NCBI GenBank assembly: GCA_012271065.1
Contig: JAAXHE010000121.1
Coordinates: forward strand, 1-21,395
Origin: Candidatus Latescibacterota bacterium
GTDB lineage: Bacteria; Latescibacterota; UBA2968; GCA-2709665
DNA length: 21,395 nt
Reading direction: 5' to 3'
Shown piece by piece: positions 1 to 7,543 of the stretch; the first letter of the stretch is position 1; each line of letters opens with the position of its first letter. Below the pieces are notes generated by a model, which worked only from the letters and a program-made list of their open reading frames with translations, did no database searches and was not told where the DNA came from. A program made the translations under genes and the position numbers.

Positions 1-752
1 ACGATTCATGAATTAATCGGGGTAAGCCAACCATAAGGCTAATTCGATTCCCATTTTACTACTTCTGAGCCAGATTTCCGGATCCGATTCACCCGACTTG
101 AAAGCACTAGGCTGCGTTGTAGCCTCGTTCAACAATCAACCGTCGTGCGCGTATCACCAACGTTACATTCATCCACCCACGACGAAGGCACACATTGGTA
201 GTTGTTCTTCCTGCACCCATTTATCGTGGAAGTTGAAACCAATTCCCACCTACCTCTGTCTTCGCCCTCGTAAGCGTAGATCAATGAGCTCTGTATTCGC
301 CCTCTTTTTCTCTTTATCCTCATAACTTCCTCCTCTTTAATTGAGTAAAGCGATGTGATTCGGACCCGGTTATCTGGTAGGATTCCGTACGCTCACTCGC
401 GCCAAATTGACACTCACGTGGGCTTGTTTTTCGGATACGGTTTCGCTCCCGGCTTGGCCAGCGAGATTTGTAGCAGTTGAGTCGAGTTTCATGCTGTGAG
501 CACTCAGCAGGCTTGAATTTTATGCGCGCCACACTGCTGTCCAAGAACCGTGAGATTTTCAGAAATGAGGATTGAAAAATGGCTTCAATTGGCGATTTTG
601 TACGGGTTTGACCCGGATAACGAAAACCAGGTTGTCATGGTCTGCGGAATGCTGTCCAAGAATGAAGTGACTTTTCCGAGGTCCATAATTGTGCTGTTCG
701 TGTCTCAATGAGCCCGTGAAATAGGCAATTTATATAACTCAGGCAAGGTTGG
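1..752. other. Gene-poor leading segment, no confident gene
   Basis: No reading frame in this 750-base stretch resembles a known family. It contains one short minus-strand frame with a good ribosome binding site (listed separately). It also holds a 48-codon plus-strand frame at 565-711 beginning MRIEKWLQLAILYGF, with no Shine-Dalgarno and no recognisable relatives. A 13-base direct repeat, TGCTGTCCAAGAA, occurs at 535-547 and 650-662, with weaker similarity continuing past it. Composition is more AT-rich than the right side of the window. It may be decayed coding sequence or regulatory DNA of a gene outside the window. Confidence 0.5.
129..323 (-). CDS. Possible small Cys-containing protein, unknown
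   Basis: A 64-residue frame starts with ATG preceded by a consensus AGGAGG (329-334) at 5-base spacing, which is the only reason to take it seriously. The product is basic at the N terminus (MRIKRKRGR) and carries four Cys. It has no signal peptide, membrane segment or motif that I recognise. Its ATG overlaps by ATGA the stop of an upstream minus-strand frame (320-544), but that frame would need a TTG start and looks no more like a protein. It could be a chance frame behind a purine-rich tract. I give no function. Confidence 0.22.
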   Translation of the reverse strand: MRIKRKRGRIQSSLIYAYEGEDRGRWELVSTSTINGCRKNNYQCVPSSWVDECNVGDTRTTVDC

Positions 753-1235
753 TTAAGGCACTGCTTCTCGGACAGGAAATCCGGCGTTTTGCCAAGCTGG
801 CCACCCCCCCTCCAGGACCTCCACCTCCCGATAGCCGAGTTTGGCGACTAACCGCTTTGCTAAAGCGTGGCTGGTGCGGCAACCGGTACCCGCACAGTAG
901 GCGATAATGCGGGTATCCGACGGATAAGAAACCAGCGCCCGGCGTAGCCGGGATGTGGAGGCCTGGGCGGACAGGCGTACGGCCCCGGGGATGTGGCCGG
1001 CCTTATAGGCGAGAGCCGAACGAGCATCCACAAATACGGCCGCGCCTCTGTCGAAAGCCCGCTTCGCTTCGGTTAGGGCAAGCCCGGCGACGGCCTCCTC
1101 TTTGAAGGCGCCAATCGTGACATTAGCGGTGTCCGGACCCGACAATCGGTCCGCAAAAGACCAGACCGCGAACATCAGCCCGACAAGGACCGCAAGACAG
1201 AGGACAATACACGCACCGAGAAGATACTGCCTCAT
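753..1235 (-). CDS. Membrane-anchored rhodanese-like domain protein
   Basis: The 160-residue product has an N-terminal hydrophobic segment (about residues 5-27) that should anchor it or act as a signal sequence. A single rhodanese domain follows from about residue 50 to 157. Family landmarks are visible: the FVDAR strand, the AGHIPGAV motif, and the active-site loop with Cys114 in YCAGTGCR, followed by the LEGGWPAW end motif. The loop contains a second Cys (119), so a persulfide or disulfide role is possible. Rhodaneses carry sulfane sulfur on the active Cys; the substrate here is unknown. The start ATG overlaps the stop of the upstream ABC ATPase by four bases (ATGA), implying translational coupling in an ancestral operon. 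That partner is now truncated, so present expression is uncertain. Confidence 0.85.
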   Translation of the reverse strand: MRQYLLGACIVLCLAVLVGLMFAVWSFADRLSGPDTANVTIGAFKEEAVAGLALTEAKRAFDRGAAVFVDARSALAYKAGHIPGAVRLSAQASTSRLRRALVSYPSDTRIIAYCAGTGCRTSHALAKRLVAKLGYREVEVLEGGWPAWQNAGFPVREAVP

Positions 1236-1909
1236 CCCGTCTTCTCCATCATAGCTGCTGGATCTCCATCTCGCCGGTGCTGGAAATACCGCCTGTAATT
1301 GCCCGGCCTCCGGAACAGCGTTTCGGGTGGGCCCTGATCCACCACCTGGCCATCGGCCAGGCAGATCACCTCATCCACATCCTGCAAGACGCTCAGGCGG
1401 TGACTGATCACGAGAAGGGTTTTACCGTGTAACGAACGTCGCACGCGCTGGAAAATCGCCTCCTCGCTCGAAGGGTCCAGCGCAGCGGTCGCTTCGTCCA
1501 GAATGAGCAATTCCACCGGTCGCAACAGGGCGCGCGCCAGTGCAATGCGTTGCTGCTGACCACCCGACAGTTGCACGCCCTGCTCTCCGATTTCCGCTTG
1601 CAGGTCCAAACCGCTCAGTCCTACCTCCCGGATCGCACGCTCAATCTCCTCCGGTTCTCGCTCAAAATTCCCGTACCGGATGTTTTCCCAGATGGTATCC
1701 CGAAACAAGTGAGCATGTTGGGTAACCAGACCAACGTGCTGCCTGAGGTCCCGCAGGCCAATCTCATTCATTGGCACGCCGTCTATGCAGATACGGCCGC
1801 GATCCGGACGGTGGAATCCACACAATAGATTCGCGAGGGTCGTCTTGCCGCTCCCACTGGCGCCAACGAGCGCGTACGTCTTTCTTTTGATCGCATGAGA
1901 TGACTCCTT
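1232..1909 (-). pseudogene. 5'-truncated ABC exporter ATPase domain
   Basis: This is the ATP-binding half of an ABC exporter of the MsbA/multidrug type. From its beginning it shows Walker A (GASGSGKTT, near 1840-1864), Q-loop (LVTQHAHLF), ABC signature (LSGGQQQR), Walker B (LLILDEAT), D-loop and H-loop (VISHRLS). The membrane domain and the first 25 or so residues of the ATPase domain, including the A-loop region, are absent. The frame opens only four residues before 'ATG' territory, after a TGA at 1910-1912, and contains no ATG/GTG before Walker A. The first usable codon in frame is a TTG at 1825, which would remove Walker A. A well-placed AAAGGAG plus ATG at 1894-1896 exists but is one base out of frame; one extra A in the A-run at 1886-1889 would join them. 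I read it as a remnant left by a deletion or rearrangement with a breakpoint near 1880-1910. Confidence 0.75.
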
Positions 1910-1987
1910 TCACTAAGTGGTTTAGCTGACAATGAGGACATCAAGTGCTGGCTTCAAGCGTCAAGCGAGTTATGAACGTTTCCTTTA

Positions 1988-3148
1988 TCACTTTGCATCG
2001 AAGGTAAGCGCATAGACTTCAATAGTGCCGTTGGAGCTTTCGGCGGTCCGTGGTGATGGTGCCCTCCACATATACACTCGATCACGCCACGCCGCAATGG
2101 GTGTTGCATTGTACCCAAATGATGCAAGCCTTTTTTTGCCGGCTTGATTGAAAACATAGGCCCTGATGCCTTGCTCCTGATTCAGGTCGTAGACGAGCCA
2201 CGAAATGTTAGTTGGCCGAGCGATAAAATGACTAATTAGCAAAAACCGACCCTGAACCAGCGTCACGCTTCTCAAGTAGCTTATTTCACTCCACAGACGC
2301 CGCATGTCCTCGCGTGTTCCCCGACCGATGCCATGATACCTTGTGGGCAACGTCATGAAACCCTCAGGTCGCTGGCCAAATTGCCGGATGACTTCGTTTG
2401 TGCCGGCATCGATCTCCTTGACCTTGTAATCATTCGGTCCCAGGTAATACAACCGATGGGATGCTGCGCTGTAGCATATCCTGGCAAAGGACACCATGCG
2501 AAAGGAGACGAAATCCTGTTTCCTGGTCGAGAGCGGCGTTCGATCGATCGCCGCCCACGTCGCTGGATCGCTGCACTGCAATTCGATGATTTTCATCGGG
2601 TTGACCCTCAAAAGAAACAGCATTCCATTGCGATCCGTAAGAACCCGGCCCCCGTTGATGAACCTCGCTTTGTCCAAAAACCGACCCTGACGGTCAAAAC
2701 GAAGAATGTTGCCAAAATAGTCATGAACATAAACTCGGTTCTGAGGATCTACAGCAATATCGGCAGGAATCCTGTACTCCCCAGGGCCATCGCCACTCCG
2801 CCCAAATGACCGGATGTAATGTCCGTCCTCCAGACTGAATTCGTGTACATGACGAGCGGTAAAATCGGTGAGCAGCAAAGTGCCCTCCGGTGTCAATTCA
2901 ATCCATTGTACCTCACCAATACCGGGAGTCTCATCGTCAATAGAAATATCGACCCTGCGTATCGGCTCGAGCCCGACTTGGCCCGCATCCTCGACCGGCG
3001 ATTCAGGGATGCTCTGATCATCGAACTCGCCCTGCTGGAGTGCCTGATAGTACTGCTTAATCGTATCCCACACCCCAGCTTCGACGTGCCCAGTGGCGCT
3101 GCTGATGGCGAGCGCGCCAGCAATCAGAAAGATGCGCAAAGAACACAT
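1988..3148 (-). CDS. Exported six-bladed beta-propeller protein (paralogue 1)
   Basis: The frame extends to a TTG at 3184, but the ATG at 3148 is the better start. It places a clean signal peptide (MCSLRIFLIAGALAISS, cleaved near GHVEAG) at the N terminus, giving 386 residues. Repeated strand motifs of the NHL/six-bladed beta-propeller superfamily follow: DETPGIGEVQWIELTPEG, HEFSLEDGHYIRSFGRSG with DGPGEYRIP, then LRFDRQGRFLDKARF and YYLGPNDYKVKEIDA. Such proteins are usually periplasmic or surface-exposed and serve as binding or scaffold modules; no catalytic motif is apparent. It lies 63 bases downstream of the broken GNAT gene on the same strand. By eye it shares roughly half of its residues with the protein at 4917-6089, including the ends (LASFGYNATPIA, ESSNGTIEVYAL), which indicates duplication. 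Ligand and function are unknown. Confidence 0.82.
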   Translation of the reverse strand: MCSLRIFLIAGALAISSATGHVEAGVWDTIKQYYQALQQGEFDDQSIPESPVEDAGQVGLEPIRRVDISIDDETPGIGEVQWIELTPEGTLLLTDFTARHVHEFSLEDGHYIRSFGRSGDGPGEYRIPADIAVDPQNRVYVHDYFGNILRFDRQGRFLDKARFINGGRVLTDRNGMLFLLRVNPMKIIELQCSDPATWAAIDRTPLSTRKQDFVSFRMVSFARICYSAASHRLYYLGPNDYKVKEIDAGTNEVIRQFGQRPEGFMTLPTRYHGIGRGTREDMRRLWSEISYLRSVTLVQGRFLLISHFIARPTNISWLVYDLNQEQGIRAYVFNQAGKKRLASFGYNATPIAAWRDRVYMWRAPSPRTAESSNGTIEVYALTFDAK

Positions 3149-3211
3149 GAAGCGAACCTGTGTGCAAGCGTGACCTTTCCTCAAGATGCTATCCTCGCTG
3201 CGCTTATTCCT

Positions 3212-4165
3212 TCAGTTGCGCCGGCACTGCCGCCCCCGAACCTTAAACGGAAACCGGAGCCGACCAACCCGAACGGACAGTTCCACGCAGCCATCATCTC
3301 CGGCATCCCACTCTACCTGCTTTGTCTCACCCCGAATAGCGGCTAATCTTACGTCGGACCGATTGCTTAAGTTGCAGACAATTTGATCTTGGTCTCGATT
3401 CTCCAGCCGCACACGCAACTTCTGGTCCTGAACAAACCAGGCGCCAATTGACCATTCAGTACATGCAATGGAAGCGATCTGCTGATGCTGGAAATCGATA
3501 AGCACCTCCCACATCTCGCTGCCAGCCTGCCAGCGATATTGAAAGACGATAAGATCGTGATACCTGAGTTGATCGTACCCATAACTACGTTGGCTTACAA
3601 GTGTCTTGACATAGTCATGCAGTCGGAAATACCGACGAAGTACCGGATGCCGAATAATCATCGGTAGATAATTCTCCATCAACAAAGATGTGCCTGGCAC
3701 AGCGCGAAAACCGCATCGTTTATATAGCGGGATGCCCTTGCGGTTGAAGACCCACGTTACAAGCTCGACCATTTGAAAATCCGACTCAATCACGCGGCGT
3801 ACACAGGGAAGAAAATGGAACCAGGGAATGCCCCGGCGTTGGAAGTCCGGATGAGTCTCCAGATCCGAAAGAACGGCTACTCTCCCGTCTCCGAATTTAT
3901 CATCAATCTTCAGCGAAGCAACAATCCGGCTTCTGTGCCTTAACAAATAGTATCCAATCCGATTAGGGTGCTCACGCTGCTCCTAGAGTAACGCTTCGCC
4001 AGTCAAGAGGGGCGCCCGCTCGGGCTTCCGCTGGTAAGCTGTCGAAGTCAGGGACCAATGGCGCTGACGCAACTCGTTGAGAAACGCAGCTAGCTCGTCA
4101 GCATCGTCCAACTGGAAATCGCATAACTCGAATGCCGACGTCTTAGACACGTCTGAGATTGTCAT
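3212..4165 (-). pseudogene. GNAT acetyltransferase gene interrupted by in-frame TAG
   Basis: Two minus-strand frames, 3983-4165 (60 codons from ATG) and 3212-3982, lie in exactly the same reading frame. They are separated only by a TAG at 3983-3985. Reading through gives a 317-codon GNAT-type protein. The N-terminal part (LCDFQLDDADELAAFLNEL, WSLTSTAYQRKPE) is followed across the stop by NRIGYYLLRHRSRIVASLKI, then the acetyl-CoA binding motif region (VAVLSDLETHPDFQRRGI) and the late motif NRKGIPLYKRCGFRAV. A C-terminal extension of about 130 residues of predicted beta character is unassigned. TAG is a normal stop elsewhere in the window, so a nonsense mutation (for example CAG to TAG) or a sequence error is most likely. 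The TTG at 3946 could restart translation, but it would lose the first strands of the fold. Substrate is unknown. It sits between the two beta-propeller paralogues. Confidence 0.75.
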
Positions 4166-4346
4166 CAGTTGACAACGTCCGTATTATGGATATCTTTGGA
4201 CATATGGAATTTCGCTTTTGGGGGTCCTGCAAATTCCCGCTCATTTTGCTACGCTACCAAGCCCATAGGGTTACCGAGGATTGAGATGTGTTATACGAGG
4301 TTAGAAATGAAGACCACGCATCTCGAAGCAATACGGTTCGATTTTC

Positions 4347-4374
4347 AAAAAAAACCACCCGCAATGCGAGTGGT
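4347..4374 (-). terminator. Rho-independent terminator, leftward
   Basis: Read on the minus strand, a 9-bp stem with one mismatch (arms 4366-4374 and 4354-4362, three-base loop) is followed directly by eight T. It would stop leftward transcripts coming from the 4917-6089 gene before the GNAT gene, which then needs its own promoter within about 180 bases. The other orientation has only a weak T-rich tail. Confidence 0.75.
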
Positions 4375-4500
4375 CGTTCTTTGATCGTTAGACAACGGAT
4401 TCCCAACTGCTGAAAGCCTGCTTGACGCATAAAGGCTTCACTGGACGGACCGTGACTATATTTATCGGTTTCTCTACTATCGCCCTTAAGATATGGGGGG

Positions 4501-4527
4501 GTAAGTTTCTATTTTTATTAAACTTAC
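4501..4527. repeat. Perfect inverted repeat GTAAGTTT-N11-AAACTTAC
   Basis: Two perfect 8-base arms (4501-4508 and 4520-4527) flank an AT-only-but-one spacer of 11 bases. Symmetry and spacing would suit a dimeric regulator's operator or a small hairpin. No adjacent gene start shows which. It lies 390 bases downstream of the beta-propeller stop and upstream (in the leftward sense) of the terminator. Confidence 0.35.
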
Positions 4528-4916
4528 ACGGATTATTCTTGAATAAACTCTGGTAGTCTGAATGACATCAAGGACTACTGGGTTAAAATTGACCATCATC
4601 TTAATCCGACTCCGATTGTATTCGCTATATCAGAATGTAATTGGCATTGAGATCAAAAATGGGCACTGCACGCCGCAGGCACGCCACCAAAATCAATGAA
4701 GCTGAAACTGAAAAGCAAGGCCAAATTTACATATTGGATGATTTTTTTATAGCGACTCCCCGCTCGATATCAACTCGGTACACTAACGGGTCTGTGTTGA
4801 TTCCGCGTCTTCTCAGGTGACTCGATAGGTTATACCGCGCAATGCGGCAACTCCTGGCATTCTCCAGCACTTCCTTATCAGCCCTCGTACGAGATGGCAG
4901 CACCTACGTTCCGGTC

Positions 4917-6089
4917 TCAACTTGCACGAATCGATAAGGCGAAAATCTCCACGGTACCATTGGACGTCTCGGCGACTTCGGTAGATGGCGCTCGCCACAA
5001 ATACAAATAGCTGCCCGTCGAGGCTATCGGGGTAGCGTTATACCCAAATGACGCGAGATGTCGCGATGCGGCATGATCAAATGTGTAAGCTCTGATGCCG
5101 TCCTCAGATCCCAAATCGTATACAACCCATGATATGCTAGCAAGTGCTAACGTTAGGTGTGAAACTACCAGATAGCGATCTTGAACCAGAGTCATACTTC
5201 TGAGGCAAGTCATTTCTACCAACAAATGTCGCCTCTCCTCATCAGTCCTCCTGCGAACGCCATGGTACTTCTCTGGCAGTGGTCTATAACCCCCAGGTTC
5301 CATACCGAATTCGCGAATAACGGCGTTCGTTTCCGCATCGATTACCTTGATCCTATAGTCATTGGGTCCTAGATAGTACATCCGATTGAGAGTCGAATTG
5401 TAGCACATCATAACTAGGTTGCGCATGTAGGACGAAATGAAACCCTGTTTCTGCGATGAAAGCGGGGTACGATGAAGCACCATCCACGTTTGTGCATCGC
5501 GCCGTTCCAGTTCAACAATGCTTCTTCTATTCACCCTCAAAGAGAACAGTTCGTCTCTCCGGCCAGTAAGTACCTGACACCCGCCAAGAAATCTAGTCCT
5601 ATCAAGATACTTTCCGTTACGTTCATACCTAAGAATCTGGGCGCTAACGCGATCTGTGATATATACATGGTCCTTACGATCCAGCGCTACAAAATCAGCG
5701 GACCTGTACTCCCCCGGCCCACTCCCAATCCTTCCAAACAAGCGAATGTAATCACCGTTGACTGCGCTGAATTCGTGAGCGCGCCCCCCGACCCTGTCGG
5801 TCAGCACTATAGTTGAGTCTCGTGTGATTGCCATCCATCCAACACTGCCGATACCCGGTGTCTCCTCGTCAATAGCCATCTCGACCTTCCTCACCAATAG
5901 CAATCCCGCTTCCCCCGCAAGATCCACTGATGCATGGGTGACGCTGGCCTGATCCAGTTCGTGCAGTGTCGAATTCGCCAATGTGTTTTCTACATCCAGT
6001 GAATTCGCAAAAACTGGTCCTTCACTAAGGAAATTTGCTATCGACCCCACGATTAGAAGGACGGGTACATATTTGAAACAATTGCACAT
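4917..6089 (-). CDS. Exported six-bladed beta-propeller protein (paralogue 2)
   Basis: The ATG at 6089 is preceded by GGAG at 8-base spacing and opens a 390-residue protein with a signal peptide (hydrophobic core VPVLLIVGSIANFL, likely cleavage after VFANS). The mature part repeats the six-bladed beta-propeller signature: DEETPGIGSVGWMAITRD, HEFSAVNGDYIRLFGRIG followed by SGPGEYRSADF, LRYERNGKYLDRTRF, YYLGPNDYRIKVIDA and LASFGYNATPIAS. It aligns end to end with the protein at 1988-3148. The most conserved segments are the first two blades and the last two strands; the signal peptide and the region just after it differ. The family is common in proteins exported by FCB-group bacteria, and no enzymatic residues are evident. 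Its transcript probably ends at the hairpin near 4350. Function and ligand unknown. Confidence 0.83.
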   Translation of the reverse strand: MCNCFKYVPVLLIVGSIANFLSEGPVFANSLDVENTLANSTLHELDQASVTHASVDLAGEAGLLLVRKVEMAIDEETPGIGSVGWMAITRDSTIVLTDRVGGRAHEFSAVNGDYIRLFGRIGSGPGEYRSADFVALDRKDHVYITDRVSAQILRYERNGKYLDRTRFLGGCQVLTGRRDELFSLRVNRRSIVELERRDAQTWMVLHRTPLSSQKQGFISSYMRNLVMMCYNSTLNRMYYLGPNDYRIKVIDAETNAVIREFGMEPGGYRPLPEKYHGVRRRTDEERRHLLVEMTCLRSMTLVQDRYLVVSHLTLALASISWVVYDLGSEDGIRAYTFDHAASRHLASFGYNATPIASTGSYLYLWRAPSTEVAETSNGTVEIFALSIRAS

Positions 6090-6315
6090 TCTCAGGGCTC
6101 CATCTTTCGGTTACGGCAGTTTGCAGTGTGTTTCGAGGCTCGTGTGTTTGGATTGAATCATCAGTTCGAGGTGACAACTCCCGCACTCTATTTAGTCGAA
6201 TCAACGTAGAACTATAAGCGTCCCTTTACGTGCCATCCCTTTTCCTTACTCTATTTTTCTCCTTCGGCCGGCCCGTGAACACCCATGCGCCCGGCGTATT
6301 GAAGCCGCTGTCAGA

Positions 6316-7086
6316 CTACCTGTTCTCCATCAGAATCCGTAAACCCACCGCATGGATCCGGAATCCGGGTGACGCGTCGAGGCGATGCGGGGCCCTGCAG
6401 CTCTTCGCGCCGGTCTCCCAGCTACCGCCGCGGAGCATCCGAAACTTTCCGCGGGCGGGGCCCTTCGGATCCATGGCCGTTCCACCGGCGTACGGCCCCT
6501 TCCAGTCCTGCACCCATTCGTAGACGTTTCCCAGCATGTCAAAAATGCCGTAGGCGTTCGGCGCTTTTTTCCCCACTTTATGTGGGCGCTCGTTACAGTT
6601 CTTGTCGTACCACGCGATCGCATTCAAATCCGTGCTGTAGCGGTCGCCGCCTGTTCCGCCCCGCGCGGCGTATTCCCACTCTGCTTCTGTTGGCAGCCGA
6701 TACCGCTTCGAGTCCTCCATTGCGTTCAGCGTACGGATAAACGCCTGTGCGTCGTTCCACGATACCTGTTCGACCGGACAATCCGGGCAGTCATTGAAGT
6801 CCGACGGATTGGTCCCCATCACCTTCACCCATTGCTTCTGTGTGACTTCATGCTTTCCAATGTAGAACGCCCGGCTGATGGTCACTGCCGTTGCCGGCTT
6901 CTCGTTCTCTCCGGCGTCTTCACTTGTGGAACCCATGCGAAACTCACCCGCAGGAACCAGGACGAACTCCATTCCCACGCTGTTGCGCCTGGTGGAAGCC
7001 TTTCGCGCGGCGACGCTCCCGTCAGTGACCGTTATTGCGGCAACCAGCACGATCGCAACCTTCCAGAAAAAGCCAAATCTATGCAT
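6316..7086 (-). CDS. Exported SUMF1/FGE-fold protein, catalytic Cys pair incomplete
   Basis: A 256-residue protein starts at an ATG with AGGGAG 8 bases upstream. It has a signal peptide (KVAIVLVAAITVTDGSVAA) and one formylglycine-generating-enzyme-like (SUMF1) domain covering nearly all the rest. Landmarks are FVLVPAGEFRMGS, ISRAFYIGKHEVTQKQW, CPVEQVSWNDAQAF, RLPTEAEWEYAARGG, NAYGIFDMLGNVYEWVQD and the terminal RMLRGGSWETGAKSC. In true FGE the segment after GGS carries two Cys at +3 and +8. Here +3 is Thr and only the +8 Cys remains, so conversion of sulfatase Cys to formylglycine is unlikely. No sulfatase gene is in the window. Members lacking the pair often act as binding or other modifying domains in the envelope; that role here is inference. 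Confidence 0.88.
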   Translation of the reverse strand: MHRFGFFWKVAIVLVAAITVTDGSVAARKASTRRNSVGMEFVLVPAGEFRMGSTSEDAGENEKPATAVTISRAFYIGKHEVTQKQWVKVMGTNPSDFNDCPDCPVEQVSWNDAQAFIRTLNAMEDSKRYRLPTEAEWEYAARGGTGGDRYSTDLNAIAWYDKNCNERPHKVGKKAPNAYGIFDMLGNVYEWVQDWKGPYAGGTAMDPKGPARGKFRMLRGGSWETGAKSCRAPHRLDASPGFRIHAVGLRILMENR

Positions 7087-7543
7087 CTTTGATCTCCCTC
7101 AGACAACGCGATTGGATAATCCCGGCGACCTGATGACGCACCGGACACGCCCTGTTCGGAACGAATGACCCTAAGTTATTGTCCAATCCACATAACCGCA
7201 AGCGTAAATGCCCACCCGTGGACATTTCGTTAACCCGCCGAGCGAGCCCGGCATCCCCCCGCGATCCCTTCCGGTCTGTTTATATCGGAATCTTCCCGGA
7301 ATCGCACGTTCGAAGAAGGCGCGGAGGCCACGAAACCGGCGGCGCCAAGACAGATTTTGTGTGCTTCACGTCGCCCTGCGCGGATAACACCCTGGTTTCC
7401 CTCCGGAGCACGCGATCGATTCTTCGGCGATGCCGCAACGCCCTCGAGCGGCATTAACTACCCTCTTGTTTTTGAGTACATGATGTCGTTAATTTATCTA
7501 GGACGCGAACGCATTGATCCTTTGATCGAAGGAAATTCCGGAC
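7087..7543. other. Divergent intergenic region
   Basis: This 457-base region separates the leftward SUMF1-like gene from the rightward alpha/beta-hydrolase gene, so it should carry promoters for both. Several short frames cross it on both strands, but none has a credible ribosome binding site plus protein-like composition. I could not identify convincing -35/-10 pairs or a terminator. Confidence 0.5.

Larger units (their letters stand above)
4166..4916. other. 750-base gap between GNAT and second beta-propeller gene
   Basis: I see no convincing gene. The stretch is AT-rich and holds a strong minus-strand hairpin terminator (4347-4374) and a perfect 8-bp inverted repeat (4501-4527), both listed separately. 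Roughly 540 bases separate the beta-propeller stop at 4917 from the terminator. This suggests a long 3' untranslated region, lost coding sequence, or an unannotated small RNA transcribed leftward. A plus-strand frame here (4169-4384) needs a TTG start and runs into the terminator hairpin, so I leave it out. Confidence 0.5.
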
